Source: Paramyrothecium sp. XJ0827 (Eukaryota; Ascomycota; Sordariomycetes; Hypocreales; Stachybotryaceae). From it: 64,000 bases of DNA. The notes beneath the pieces are model-generated. The model was not told the DNA's origin. It worked only from the letters and a program-made list of their open reading frames with translations, and did no database searches. Positions 11,450 through 25,479 of the stretch are shown here, piece by piece; the first letter of the stretch is position 1, and each line of letters begins with the position of its first letter. The stretch is taken from NCBI GenBank assembly GCA_020881915.1, contig JAJFPB010000004.1:5549217-5613216 (forward strand), written 5' to 3'. Both the position numbers and the translations under genes were made by a program.

Positions 11450-12204
11450 TTAAGAAATTTATTAAAATAACCTAAATTTAAGAATTTTAAATAGGGACCT
11501 AGATATAATAAAAATAATTTAATAGGGAGATTTAATACCTAGAACCTTAGATATAGTAATAATAAAGTTAATAATAAAGATATCTATAATATAATATACT
11601 ATAGGTACTTATAAGACTTAAGTTATCTATTTTACTATATATATCTCTAATTATTAATCTAAAATATATATAATTAAGAAAGAGCTTATAGGCTTATAAT
11701 TAGCTTTATATATATAGGAACTTAATAGAGCTATTAAGATATTACTATACTACTAAGGTCTTTATTAGATATACCTAAATAAACCTTATAGCTATAGCTA
11801 TAGTAATACTAGTAGCAAAGCCAAAGTTAATAATACTAAGTTCTTTAGTAATATATATTACCTAGCCTTAATAAAGTTAAATTAAACTACTACTTAAAGA
11901 ATGGTAATATAAAAATCTACTTATGCCCTACTTATTATAGCTAAAATCTCTTATTATTTATTACTAATACTAATACTAGAAGAGACCTATAATAACTAAT
12001 CCTTAAAATATCTCTTAAGAAGCTAGAATCTACTTTAAAGCCCATAAATAAGAACCCTTAAAGATTATAAGTACTATTTTTATATACTAATTAAATTAGA
12101 AGCCTAAGTTATAGCTAAGGGAGATATTAAAGATAGCTTAATTATTAATAAGGTCTAGTAACTAAAGAAAAGTACTATAGATCTAGCTAAGAAATAAGAA
12201 CTAG

Positions 12205-12855
12205 TATAATAACTAAGGGTAGCCTTATACCAAAAGATATAGAGTAACTAAGGATTACTAGGGGTCTATTTATCCTTAGATAGAATAATAGGAAAGTATT
12301 TAAAGTATATAAAGAATTATTACTAATCTATAAGAGAATAGTATAATAAAGATTATCTTAGGAACTATATATTATTAATAGCTAGTAGTCTTCTATTTAT
12401 TCTAAGGTAGAATCCTTCTACCTATATACTTATTATAATTACTTTATTAAGGTAATTACTAGTATACTTAATTTAGTATACTTAGTTATAGTATATAAGT
12501 ATATATACCTAATTAGCCCTTCTCTTACTTAGTATTATATAGGAATTTACCTATATCCTTAGTTCTAGGGTAGTTAGGTACTAGCCCCTTTTCTACCTTA
12601 CTAGGTAGGGACTATAATCTACTAGATCCCTAGAATAGTAGCTATATTATATCTAATATATTCCCCTATTATTTATTTAAATCTCTAGCTATATTAGTTC
12701 TATATAATTATATCCTTAGTAAGAACTAATATATATTTAATTTATAGTCTACTAGTTAATTTATTTAGTTTCTCTATATAGTATTTATTATAACTAATAT
12801 AGGTTATATTTATTCTATACTAGCTTAGTTAATAGGGTTAGTATAGATTATAATA
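12205..12855 (-). repeat. Left (3') LTR of the Gypsy element
   Basis: 651 bases, aligning end to end with 19538-20188 and with 9189-9838. It is the 3' LTR because the coding direction is minus. Confidence 0.87.
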
Positions 12856-15539
12856 TAATACTTCTCTCCCTAAGGCCTACTCCAGAGATCTAGCTACTTC
12901 TTTATATAAATTTAGGTAAATTCCTAGATTTCTTAATTATAGCCTAGTAAGTATTTCTTCTTTTTTCCCTCCCTTATAATAACCTTAGAGGCTACTATTT
13001 ACTATTATTTTTATATTAATACTATTTTTAGATTTAGTTTTACTATTATATCTTATATCTATTATTATTTAAAGAATATAAAGTATAAGATATTAGCTAA
13101 ATTAAAGTATTACTAAATATATACTTATTTTAATTATTCTTATAATTTAATAAGTATTCCCCTAATATCTTATATATTCCTTTTTCTCTATATATCCTTA
13201 GTTTTTACTAATTATAGTTAGTTTATTAGATAGTTAATAAGAATAAGAAGCTAGAGAAAAAGAAGATTAAGGTAGAGGAAAAGTTACTTTATTATTAGGC
13301 TACTCTTTCTAAGTCCCTAGCTTATTTAATATAATTATATTACTAGTACTAAGCTTTAAAGAATAAGAGTACTTACTTAGTAAAGAATACTAAAGCTAAG
13401 AAGAAGATTCTTATTAAAGAAATAAAGATTATTCTTAATATTTAGTTCTTAGTTTATTTTAATATTACTTTTTCTCTAAATATAAATTAGTAGATCTTAG
13501 ATTTTAAAGCTTTACCTAATTTTAAAATTTCTTTAATTTTAAGCTAGTTTTACCTAGGTATTTAAGTAGTTCCTAAGTATTTTTACTTTTATTATAATTT
13601 TTTTATTTAATAAAATATAGTTCTTTATTATTTTTAGTTTATTTATATATAAGTATTTATTTTACTTTATATTCTTCTTCTTCTATAAGTACCTTAATAA
13701 TTTCTTCTATAGTTTTATTTTCTAGTATTAGTTCTAAAAGTATAATATAAAATACTAGGTAATATTTTATTATATTAGGTAATTCTAGTTTATAGTTAAT
13801 ATCTTTAATTTTATATAGGATTTTAAAGAATCTAAGTTTTTTATAGTCTAGTTTATTACTTAGTTATATTATTTTTATATTTTTTTTAAGTAAGTAGATT
13901 ATATTTCTTTTCTTAAAAATTAACTCTAGTAATCTTTTTATATTATAATTTTTTTTTATTTTTTAATTTATAAATAAAATTTCTTATTTTATTATATTAT
14001 ATAATTATTTAAGTTCTTTTATCTTAATAATAACTAGTTTATTAAGAGATCTTTTATATTTAATATACTTAATAATTAATTTAAATCTATAATTTATATA
14101 GAATAGTAATACTTTAGTAGTTTCTAATTTAGTACTATTATAGTAGTATTATACTATAAGTAGCTATTTTACTTAGTTCTTCTACTAGTAATTAATATAG
14201 TAATAAAGATATTATTTTAAGATTTAATTTATATATTTTATTTATTTATTTATTTATAGGTAGTAAGTAGTACTTAGTTTATAATTAATATTTAGGAGAG
14301 CTACTAATTTTTACTAGAATTTAAATATAAATATAGATTCTCTATTAGAAATAATTTCTTCTAGTATATTATATTAGCTTATAATATACTTATAAAAGTA
14401 ATATACTATATCTTTAGTATTAATTACCTTATTATAGATAATAAAGTAAATATATTTAATAAGCTTATTAATAATAATAAAAATACTATTATAGCTATCT
14501 TTTAAGCTTAGCTTCTTTAATTAAGGGAGCTTAATAATAAAGTCCTATAAGATTAATTACTAAGATCTAATTAGTACTAGTAGTAATTTAAGGTATTTAT
14601 AAGATTTATATCTTAAGGCTTTAGTTTTATTATAGATATTATATTTTCTTATAACTCTTTTTATATCTTTCTTTATTTTAAGGTAGTTATATATTTAATA
14701 TACTACTTCTATAGTTTTTTTAATTTCTTTATATTTAATAATATAATACCTATAGATTTTAATTAGAATTTCTTCTTATATTTCTCTTAGAATCTATATT
14801 TAGTTATTATATATAGGTACTATATTATATTCTATACTTACTTCTATAAGTACTTCTATAATATATATAATATATTTTTTACTTTATTTTTTAATTTTAT
14901 TATATTATTTATCTTCTATTTTAATTTAGTAGATTTTAACTAGGTTAATAGTTTTTTATTTATAGTTTCTTTTTAAGTTTAAATATAGTAATTATTATAT
15001 TACCTTAGGGATTTCTTACTTATATTTACTTTTATAACTTAGTATATTAGTATATTTATTTTTAGATCCTTTTTAATAAATAATCTTATAATTAAAAGAT
15101 ATAAGTATTTCTATATAGTAGACTTATCTTACTATTAGGATTTAGATTATAGTAAAATAAGTAATATTCTAGTAATTAATATAGATCTTAATTTTATATT
15201 TTATACTTATAAGGTAATATTAGAATTCCTTAAATACTTTAATAATTACTATAAATTCTTTATTATAAATAAGGTAGTAAAGTAAAGATCTAGTAATTTT
15301 CTTAAATTAAAAAATAATAGAATATAGGAGTTTATTATTTTTTATTTATTTAATAGTAGTACTAAGAGTATAATTAAAGATATTAGTTTCTAGAATAATT
15401 TACTTTTTTAAGTTAAAAGTTATTAATATAGATTTATTAATAATTTATTCTTTAATTTCTTTAAAGGCCTTCTAGGCTTCTAAGGTTTATTTAAAGAGTA
15501 TATTTTTTCTTATTAGATCTATTAGTAGTTTAGTAATCT

Positions 15540-16330
15540 TTCTAAAGTATTTAATAAAGTATTTATAATAGTTTATAAATCCTAGGAAACTCTAAATATC
15601 TTTAATATTATTTATAGGGGGTTTTTATTCTTTAATTATAGTAATTTTACTTTACTTTATTTAAATCTTATTAGATTAAATAATATATCTAAGGAAATCT
15701 ACTTTATATATATAGAAGTTACTTTTAGTAGGTTCTACTAGGAGTTTAGTATTTTATAGTACCTAAAGTACCTTATATATATATTCTTTATATTATTCTT
15801 TATTCTCTAAAAAGATAAGTATATTATTTAAGTAAATAATAATAAAGTTATTTATAAATTCTTTTAAAATATAATTAATTATATATTAAAATATAGCTAA
15901 TATATTAGTTAGGCTAAATAATATTACTAAGATTTTAAAGAGTCTAAATTTTATATAAAATATAATCTTTTATTTATTTTCTTTCTTTATTTTAATTAGA
16001 TTATAGGTACCTTTAAGATTAAGTATAATAAAAATTATTTTACTATATAAGTAATCTCTTATTTTAATAATAAGAAATAAAGGTATTTTATCTTTAATTA
16101 TAATATTATTTAGTTAGTAGTAATCTATATATAGGTAGAGTTTCTTATTCTTTTTTAGAATAAATATAATAAAGTATCTAATAAGTAATATTAATTATTA
16201 GATATATTCTTTCTTAAGGTTTTTATTAATATATTCTTTTAATATCTTTAGTTCTTTAATATTAAAGTTATAAATTAATAAGAAGTAGGTCTTTTTTCTA
16301 TTAATTAAGTAGATTTTATAGTCCTATTTT
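15540..16330 (-). pseudogene. Gypsy reverse transcriptase remnant
   Basis: Minus-strand reading near 15817-15837 gives YLNNILIF, the RIP product of the YLDDIL catalytic motif (Asp codons changed to Asn by G-to-A). It is followed by an ENKEYKEYI-like stretch. Upstream, near 16170-16270, the translation reads IKELKILKEYINKNLKK, matching the segment before the polymerase domain in Ty3/Gypsy pol. Stops from Trp and Gln codons interrupt the frame. Extent is approximate. Confidence 0.8.
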
Positions 16331-19300
16331 AAATATTTAGGGAATCTACTTTTTAGGTTTTTTATAAATAGCTTTATATATTTATAGTACTTTTCTAAGA
16401 TATTTATAAGTCTATTTTCTACTTCTTATTTTACTTATATTTACTTCTTAATACTATATATAAAAGTATAAATAAAGTTAATTACTTTTTATTTATAAGT
16501 AAATATTACTTAGCTCTATTTATATTATATATTAAATTATATTTTATTATTAATTAATACTTTAGCTTTTATTTAATAATTCTTCTATCTTAGGAGGGTC
16601 CTTCCTTTCCTAAATAGAGTTTTATTATAAATATTTACTTTCTTTTCTTTCTTCTACTTTCTTTTTTTTATTTAAAATAGTTATAATTCTACTATTATAA
16701 TTTAGCTAGTATTCTAATTAAAGGTAGATCTTTAATCTTTTAATTATAATTTACTTAGAAGTATATTAGATTATATATATATAATATTAAGGGTAACTTA
16801 GTATATAGTCTCTTATATTATTATATAGAGAACTACTTCTTTATTTATTAGCCCTTAGTTATAGATAAATAAGATTCCTTCTATATTTATAGCTTTATAT
16901 AGTTTCTTCTTTCTTCTCTAGGGGATTTTATATTAGTTTATAAAATCAGGATTAATATAGTTTTCTTTAGTACTAGTATTTACTTTAATATTAATAATTA
17001 TACCCTAGATTATAAAATTAATATAATATCTTTATTATTTTATTTATTCTTACTTTTAAATTATAGTAATAGTTTATTACTTTCTTCTATTACCTTATAG
17101 CTTAGTTATAATTAATAAATCTTATTTTTTACTTAGTTACTTTATATAGAGATCTTATTAATTCTTTATTTAGCTTCTTTAATACTAATAGGTAATTTAT
17201 TACTTATTTCCTTTATATAAATAATATATCTATAGTAGATTTAGTATAAGTAATAGTATTCTTTATACTTCTAGGTATATTCTTTTTTTATAGTACCTAT
17301 TATCTTAGATTCTATTTCTCTATAAAGATATATTTTTTTTATTTTATATTTTTTATAATTATAGTAGTAATATAAACTATCTTCTATATAGCTAATCTCT
17401 ATAGAGCTAGATTTAGTTCTATAGGTAGTAGGGATTTTCTTTTTATAGTTATAAGTAAAGTATCCTATTTTATAATAATATTCCCTTCTTAGGAATTTAT
17501 TAAGAAATTATAAAATTACTATTTTAATATACTTATAGTTTTTATTTAGAAGTATATTTTCTAATTAAATATATTCTTTTTTATATTTACCTTAGAATCT
17601 ATAGAATTAGTTAATTTTTACTTAGTAGTATATCTAGTATTTATTAGTTTTATAGGTTTTTTCTACTTTAAAGTAATATTCTTTAAAGTATTTCTTATTT
17701 AATTTAAGGATTATAATTTAATATCTAAGGTAATATATCTTAATCTCCTAGTAGGGTATTTCCTTAAATATATAGGGGTTTTCTATCTTAGTACTTTATA
17801 TATATATAGGAAATATATTTTATTTTACTTTAGTAGTAAGGTAAATAGAATATTAGTATATTATATAAAATACCTATAAGATTTTATTATATCTATAGTA
17901 ATTAGGGTTAAATAGAAGATTATATTAAGAGTTAATAATAAATCTAGCTCCCTATAGGCTTATAGCTACCTTTGTAGTTACTACTCTAATATATATTTCC
18001 TAATCTTTAAAGAGTAGATTATATTACTTTATTCTAGCTTTAATTAATATATAGTTAAGTAGAAGTAAGGTACCTTTAGTAGTTCTTATACTTAATTCTA
18101 ATTTATTATCTAAGAGTTTACTAATTATAGGGATTCTTCTTAGTAAGTTAATTAGGCTAGTAATATTAGAAATATCTTTAATTATTATTTATTAATTAAG
18201 AATATCTTTAGTAAGTTCCTATTTAGTAATAATATTAATTAATTGTTTTTTAATTATATTAATATTATATTAGTCTTCTTAAATTAGCTAGAAATAGATT
18301 TTCTTTCTATCTTAGGGCTTACTTCTATAGTCCTATATATAATATCCCTTTTTTCTATAGTTATAGTAAGAAAAGTCTTTTTCTTATTTTTAGATAATAT
18401 TAATTTCTATAGGTCCTACTATAGTTCTAAAGGAGATAAGAATAAATTTTTTCTTTTTTCCTTAGTTTACCTAGTAGGGGGTTTTAAATTTCTTTACTTT
18501 ATCTTCTTATTTCTATTTCTTATAATATTCCTAATTATAATTATTAATTTCTACTACTTTATATATATATTCTAATAATAAGACCTTATTATACTTAACT
18601 TTAATAAATTTATTTTTTATATTAGATTTAATTTTATTATAAAAGATCTTCTTTAGAATATTCTCTAGCTAATAAAGTAATATAGTAATATAAAGGAACT
18701 TAGTAATAAGCTTAGTATAGGATCTAGTTTATTTAAGTAAGTTAAGAGCTCTTTTAGTATCTTATATTTTATTAATTATTCTAAAAATATATTTAATTTT
18801 CTTCTTAAATTTCTAGAAACTTATAAAGATATATTTAATATAGTTTATTTAAAAAATAAAAGTATTATTTATATAATCTTAAAGTATAGATTTAAATTAG
18901 ATTTATATTTTCTTAGTTAAATTATAAGCTATAAATATAATTTTATTATAATCTTATATAAAGAGTAAAAAATAATTTAAGTAATATACTTTAAGTAATA
19001 TAATAAATATTTAAAGCTTACTTAAGGTACTATTAAAGGGCTTAGGCTTTCTAGTTTATAAAATAACTCCCTTATCTTTTTAGGCCCCTATAGCTCTACT
19101 AAGGTTTATATTTTAAAGTTATTTAAGTATTTTTTTATTTTTCTTAGATTTCTTTATATAAAGTTATATTATATTAGTTATTTTCTTCTTTAAGGTCTTA
19201 ATAAGTTACTTAAGTTTATAGGCTTATTAAATATTAAGGATATTATTTTAGAGTTAATTAAGCTTTTTATTAGTAATTTAAATATTCTTCTAGACTTTTA

Positions 19301-19537
19301 TTTATAAAGTAGTAATTTTATTATTATTATTAAAGTTTATTTATAAGACTAGATCTTTATTTATAATAATATTATCTCCTAAGAGGGTTTTCTTAGAAGT
19401 AACCTTAGTAGGTAGAGGCCTTAGTACTATAGGGCAGGCTACCTCCTTTCCCTTAGGGATTAGCTTAGTTAACTTACTTATTATTTTTAATATTACTTTA
19501 GATATAATAATATTACTTAGAATAAGAGCTATTAATA

Positions 19538-20188
19538 TATAATAATTAAGGGTAGTCTTATACTAAAAGGTATAAAGTAACTAAGGATTACTAGGGATTT
19601 ATTTATTCTTAGATAAAATAATAAAAAAGTATTTAAAGTATATAAGAAATTATTATTAGTTTATAAGAGAATAATATAATAAAGATTATTTTAGGGACTA
19701 TATATTATTAATAACTAGTAATCTTCTATTTATCCTAAGGTAGAATTCTTCTACTTATATACTTATTATAATTACTTTATTAAAGTAATTACTAATATAC
19801 TTAGTTTAATATACTTAGTTATAATATATAAGTATATATACTTAATTAGCCCTTCCCTTACTTAATATTATATAGGAATTTACCTATATCCTTAGTTCTA
19901 GGGTAATTAGGTATTAGCCCCTTTTCTACCTTACTAGGTAGGAACTATAATCTACTAGATCCCTAGAATAGTAGTTATATTATATCTAATATATTCCCCT
20001 ATTATTTATCTAAATCTCTAGCTATATTAGTTCTATATAATTATATCCTTAGTAAGAACTAGTATATATTTAATTTATAGTCTACTAGTTAATTTACCTA
20101 GCTTCTCTATATAGTATTTATTATAACTAATATAGGTTATATTTATTCTATACTAGCTTAATTAATGGGGTTAGTATAGGTTATAATA
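19538..20188 (-). repeat. Right (5') LTR of the Gypsy element
   Basis: 651 bases, the partner of 12205-12855. The adjoining internal segment 19400-19537 recurs next to the LTR at 9059-9188. Confidence 0.87.
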
Positions 20189-20512
20189 ACTAGGCTATAT
20201 TTAAGATATAGCTAATTAATCTAAGAATAAGAAGCCTAGTAAGGCTAATAGAAATCTATTTAAGAGTATAATAAAGAGATTAAAAAAGATATAAAATAAA
20301 CTAAAGCTCTTATTATTATAGGAAATAGTTAAATAAATTTAACTTATTCTAATTAATAATATTTAGTTCTAAATTCTTATTATATAATAATATATATTAT
20401 CTAATATAAGTTTATATAAGCTACTATAGTAATTAAGTTAATTATATAACCTATTATATAACCTTAGTAATAGTAGTAATAATAGGTCTTTTATCCTTAG
20501 TACCTAGGAGGA

Positions 20513-20590
20513 GGCCTAAGCTTTATATTTTATTTTACTTTCTCTTTACTACTTAGGATCTATTAGATTAATTATATAAGTATAGGAATC
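20513..20590 (-). repeat. S repeat, continuation past the R2 insertion
   Basis: The tract running through tattttattttactttctc and ctattagattaattat is the reverse complement of about 40725-40802. It restores the S sequence broken by R2. Confidence 0.7.
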
Positions 20591-23199
20591 TTCTTCTATA
20601 TAGGTCTTTATTTATACTAGATCTTTTTATTTCTTAGCCTCTTATTAGATTATAGGGATTATAGGATACTTGATTTTACCTTATCTTATACCTTCTAGTA
20701 CTTAGTAAGGCTTTTATTTAACTAAATTTATACTAAATATATTTAAGGCTTATATTTACCTTTTAAGTTATATAGTACTAATATACCCTATACTTATTTC
20801 TTAGGCCTATAGTTTAATATATTTCTCTAGTTTTATAGTTATTTAAGACTTAAAGTTATTAAATAAATTATAATTAAGAATATATAATTATTTATATTAT
20901 TAAAGTATATTTCTTTATTATATATATAAATATAATAGTTTTCTAAGTACTTAGAGTTATTAAGATATATTAATTAATAGATTTAAGTTTTATTATATTA
21001 AATATAATTTATATAGTATTTATATATTATATAATATAATTTAATAAATATAATAAGTAAATATCTATTATTTATAATATATAATACTATAAATATAACT
21101 TTAATTAGTATTAATTACTACTACTAGCTTATATATATTTATTATATTTCTTACTTACCTTTAAGTCTTTTTTTTCTTTTTTATATATATTATTTTATAT
21201 TAATATAAGTACTTATTTTATTTACTTTTTTATTATTATTTTAGAGCTTTATTTTAGTACTTTAAAGAACTTATTAATTCTTTATTAAATATTTTTATAT
21301 TTAAAAGCTCTTCTTATTACTATAATATTATAAGTTATTTTTAAGGCTTAGAATTAGTTTTTAAGGCTTCTTTATTAACTTTAAGAAGTAATTAAAACTT
21401 TACTTTTTTAAATACTTTACTTAAGATTTTATATAAAATCCTATCTCTTAAATTAATTATATAAATTACTAACTTAGTATTTATAGTTTTTTCTTCTTTA
21501 TTACCTAGTAATATATTAATATATATATATACTAATTTACCTTATAAGTAGCTACTTAAGTATAGAGTTTACTTTTTAAGTCCTATTTATATATTCTAAA
21601 ACTTATTTATTTATAATAAGAAGTAGAAATATAAAATACTTTATAAGATCTACTTAAATATAGTTCTTATAAGTACTAATAATAATAAGTATTAGAAGAA
21701 GTGTAGTAAAAGTAAATATTATAAGTATTATATTAGTAGTAGCTTTTATTACTTTATATATATATCTTTTTATATTTTAAGGCTTATTTAATTAATTTAA
21801 AGCTTATAGCTACTATAATCTCCTTCTAGTAGTACTTTTTTTTTAAATTATATTTAGTAATCTTTTACTAAGATTAATTATATAATAAATTTTCTTAAGA
21901 TTTATTTTTATTATTTAAGTCTTAAATATAAATTTTAAATAAAAATATAAGTACTACTTATAAGTAATAAAGATTATATATTATAAAATTACCTCTAGTA
22001 ACTTTTCTTCTTTTAATAATCCTTATTTTTAGTAAGTATAACTTAAATTAATAATTTATAATATATTTTTAGTTTAGTATATATTATTATATATAGTAAT
22101 CTAGCTTTTAAATAAATAAATTAATTTATTAATTTTTAGTACTATATTTAATTTATTTTAGTTTTAAAATATAATTATAAGATTTATTTATTATAAACTA
22201 AGCTTCTTTTTAAAATTCAAGATCTTAGAATATATCTTTAATACTTCTTTTATTTTAAAGCTCTTTAATTTATTATTTTTAAATTTAATTCTTAATTTTA
22301 ATAAACCTAAGTTAAAATTAAATTTTAATTAGTTATTAGTCTTATAATACCTTTATTAGATTATTTATAATTAACTTTAAGTTTTATTTATATATTATTA
22401 AAATTATTTTTTATTAAATATACTTTTATAATTAATAGCTATAAATATTTATATATTTAAGTTTAATCTTTAGTTTCTTAATTAAATACTTTAGTAGCTT
22501 AATTATTTATTAATTATTATATATAAAGCTTAAAATTAAAGTTTAAAGCTTAATTTCTAGATTTTTAAGTAACTTTTATTAAAATAGCCCTTTCTTTAAT
22601 ACTTATATAAGTATAAATAATTTAGTTTTTATTATTAAGGTTATTACTATATTTTATTTATTTATTTATTATTTAATTAAGTTTTTAAAGAGTTTTATAG
22701 TATATACTTAAGAACTTCTTTTATTAAGTAAATTATTTATAAAGAATATATTACTATAAATTATAAATTTATTAGTTTCTTTAAATTATAGAATTAAATA
22801 ATAAGTCTTATATAAGTAATTTAAGACTTAATTTATAGCTTTTATATATTTATAAGCTAGATTATATATAACTTATATAAGATATAATATAATAAAAGTA
22901 ATATTTAATTTACTTATTATAACTATATATAAAACTAAATTAATTATATATTTATATTAATTATTAATTTTATTATATATAACTTATTTATTTAAAAGAA
23001 GTTTTATTTTACTTATTAGAAATATAATTTTATATTTCTTAGTTTATAATTTATATATTTTTTTTAAATATATAGTTTAGATTATTTATAATAGCTTTTA
23101 ATTTTAATTATAATAAATCTTTATTTCTAGGAACTATTAAAGATTATTTTTATTAATTAAGTAGTATTTTACTTTTAGATCTTTAATTATTTAATTAGC

Positions 23200-23620
23200 T
23201 CTTTATTTAATTTCTTAATTTTTATTAAAAGTAATTATAATATTATTAATATAAAAAAATAATAAAATCTCTTCTTAAGTATAGTAATAAAGTTCTTATA
23301 AAATAGACTTAAATTATATATTATATAAGGCTTCTTTAAGCTTTATTTACTCTAAAAGAAATATAATCTATAGTTTATATAATATCTTCTTTAATAATAG
23401 GACTTATTTTTTTACTTTCTTACTTTAGTACTTTAAAAGAAACTTTATAAATATATTACTTAGTAGCTTTATATTTATAAATATATTTATTATATTAAAT
23501 TAAAGTAATTCTAAATTAAATCTTATTATAATAATAAGTAGGATTTAAAAGGATTTTCTAGCTAATATAGTAATATAAATCTTCTTAAATAAAACCTTTT
23601 ATTATTAGTTTTCTTATATT
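23200..23620 (-). pseudogene. Copia reverse transcriptase remnant
   Basis: The minus-strand frame at 23238-23253 reads FYINNIIIT, the RIP form of the Copia FYVDDIII motif with both Asp codons changed to Asn. About 20 codons upstream it reads LKKPYIIYNLSLFYKNF, which fits the Copia LKQAP..WY..L region. Stops elsewhere rule out function. Confidence 0.8.
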
Positions 23621-24422
23621 ATAAATCTTATTTTATATTTATAGAAGTAATTATACTTATTAAATTTATATATATATATTTATATATAATTTAATATTTA
23701 TAAGTTATAAATCTATAAATTATATTTTAAAATTTATTCCTAAGACTTTATTTACTTATAATTCTTTAAGTAATTCTTTTTTACTTTTTAAAACTTAGTT
23801 TTAAATTTATAACTAAATAAGTTATTATATAATTTTAGTACTAAAGATATATTTTTATAATAATATTTTTACTTATTAGAACTAAGACTTAAATAAGTCT
23901 TTTAAGGCTTATATTTAGGATTTAATTTACTATAACTATACTTATAATATATTATTTTAATAAAACTTATTTCCTTAATTCTTATTAAAAAAATAACTAA
24001 AATCCTAATATAAAATACTTAATTTATTATTAAATCTCTTTATAAGCTCTTAGTACTATTCTTTAATTTATTTCTTAATTTAATTAATTATATTAAGAAG
24101 CTTATTACTAAATTATTTAAAGAAAAGAAGAACTTAAAACTTAATTAAATATATTTTTACTTTTTTTAATTTATTTTCTTTTTTTTAATCCCTAGAATTT
24201 ATTTCTAGGTCTTTAATAAGCTCTTTATAACTTATTTATTTCTTTTTAAGCTTATTTTTATTTTAGAAGAAGTATATTACTTAATTAATATTCTTTAAAA
24301 TTATAAGAGCTTAAAGCTATTATTATATTTCTTTAAGAAGTTATTTACTAATTTCTTTTTTAATTTAAGAATTATTTACTTTATATAATTCTTCTTTATT
24401 AAAAATAATATCTTATATTATA

Positions 24423-25479
24423 TTAAGAAATTTATTAAGATAATCTAAATTTAAGAATTTTAAATAGGGACCTAGATATAATAAAAATAATTTAATAAGG
24501 AGATCTAATACCTAGAACCTTAGATATAATAATAATAAAGTTAATAATAAAAATATCTATAATATAATATATTATAGGTACTTATAAGACTTAAGCTATT
24601 TATTTTACTATATATATCTCTAATTATTAGTCTAAAATATATATAATTAGAAGAGAGCTTATAGGCTTATAATTAGCTTTATATATATAGGAACTTAATA
24701 GAGCTATTAAGATATTACTATACTACTAAGGTCTATACTAAATAAATCTTATAGCTATAGCTATAGTAATACTAGTAATAAAGCCAAAGTTAATATAAGT
24801 TCTTTAGTAATATATATTACTTAGCCTTAATAAAGTTAAATTAAATTACTACTTAAAGAATAGTAGTATAAAAATCTACTTATGCCCTTATTATAGCCGA
24901 AATCTCTATTTATTACTAATACTAATACTAGAAGAGACCTATAATAACTAATTCTTAAGATATCTCTTAAGAAGCCAGAATCTACTTTAAAGCCTATAGG
25001 TAAGGACCCTTAAAGACTATAAGCTATTTCTATATATTAATTAAATCCTAAATATATAGAAGCCTAAGTTATAGCTAAGGGAGATATTAAAGATAGCTTA
25101 ATTATTAATAAGATCTAGTAACTAAAGAAAAGTACTATAGATCTAGCTAAGAAATAAGAACTAGATTATATCTAAGATATAGCTAATTAATCTAAGAATA
25201 AGAAGCCTAGTAAGGCTAATAGGAATCTATTTAAGAGTATAATAAAGAGATTAAAAAAGGTATAAGATAAACTAAAGCTCTTACTATTATAGGAAATAGT
25301 TAGGTAAATTTAACTTATTTTAATTAATAATATCTATTTCTAAATTCTTATTATATAATAATATATATTATCTGAAGTCTATATAAGCTACTATAGTAGT
25401 TAAGCTAATTATATGACCTATTATATAACCTTAGTAATAGTAGTAATAATAGGTCTTTTATTCTTAGTACCTAGGAGGA
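24423..25479 (+). repeat. R-family repeat copy R3, complete (1057 bp)
   Basis: Uninterrupted copy flanked by a perfect 11-base duplication cttatattata at 24412-24422 and 25480-25490. It begins ttaagaaattt and ends ctaggagga, as R2 does. Variable-length target duplications (11 and 13) point to target-primed retroposition. No poly(A) tail, TIR or ORF is evident, so it may be a SINE-like or truncated LINE sequence. Confidence 0.8.

Larger units (their letters stand above)
12205..20188 (-). mobile_element. Gypsy-type LTR retrotransposon, RIP-degraded, 7984 bp
   Basis: Two LTRs of exactly 651 bases bound the element. It is flanked by a 5-base target duplication actag at 12200-12204 and 20189-20193, lying inside an R repeat whose uninterrupted form is at 25160. 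The LTR ends read tataata where the unmutated relative at 8494 has tgtgatg, as RIP would produce. Minus-strand translation gives Gypsy reverse transcriptase features, so gag should lie near 17-19 kb and integrase near 13-15 kb. All frames carry many stops, so it is dead. Confidence 0.88.
11450..20512 (+). repeat. R-family repeat copy R2, split by the Gypsy element
   Basis: R sequence occupies 11450-12204 and 20189-20512. The outer flanks are a perfect 13-base direct repeat, ggcctaagcttta, at 11437-11449 and 20513-20525. The empty site survives in the right S copy at about 40790-40802, where the reverse complement reads ggcctaggcttta. Filled and empty sites together define the insertion precisely. 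Without the Gypsy element this copy is about 1.07 kb. Confidence 0.85.
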
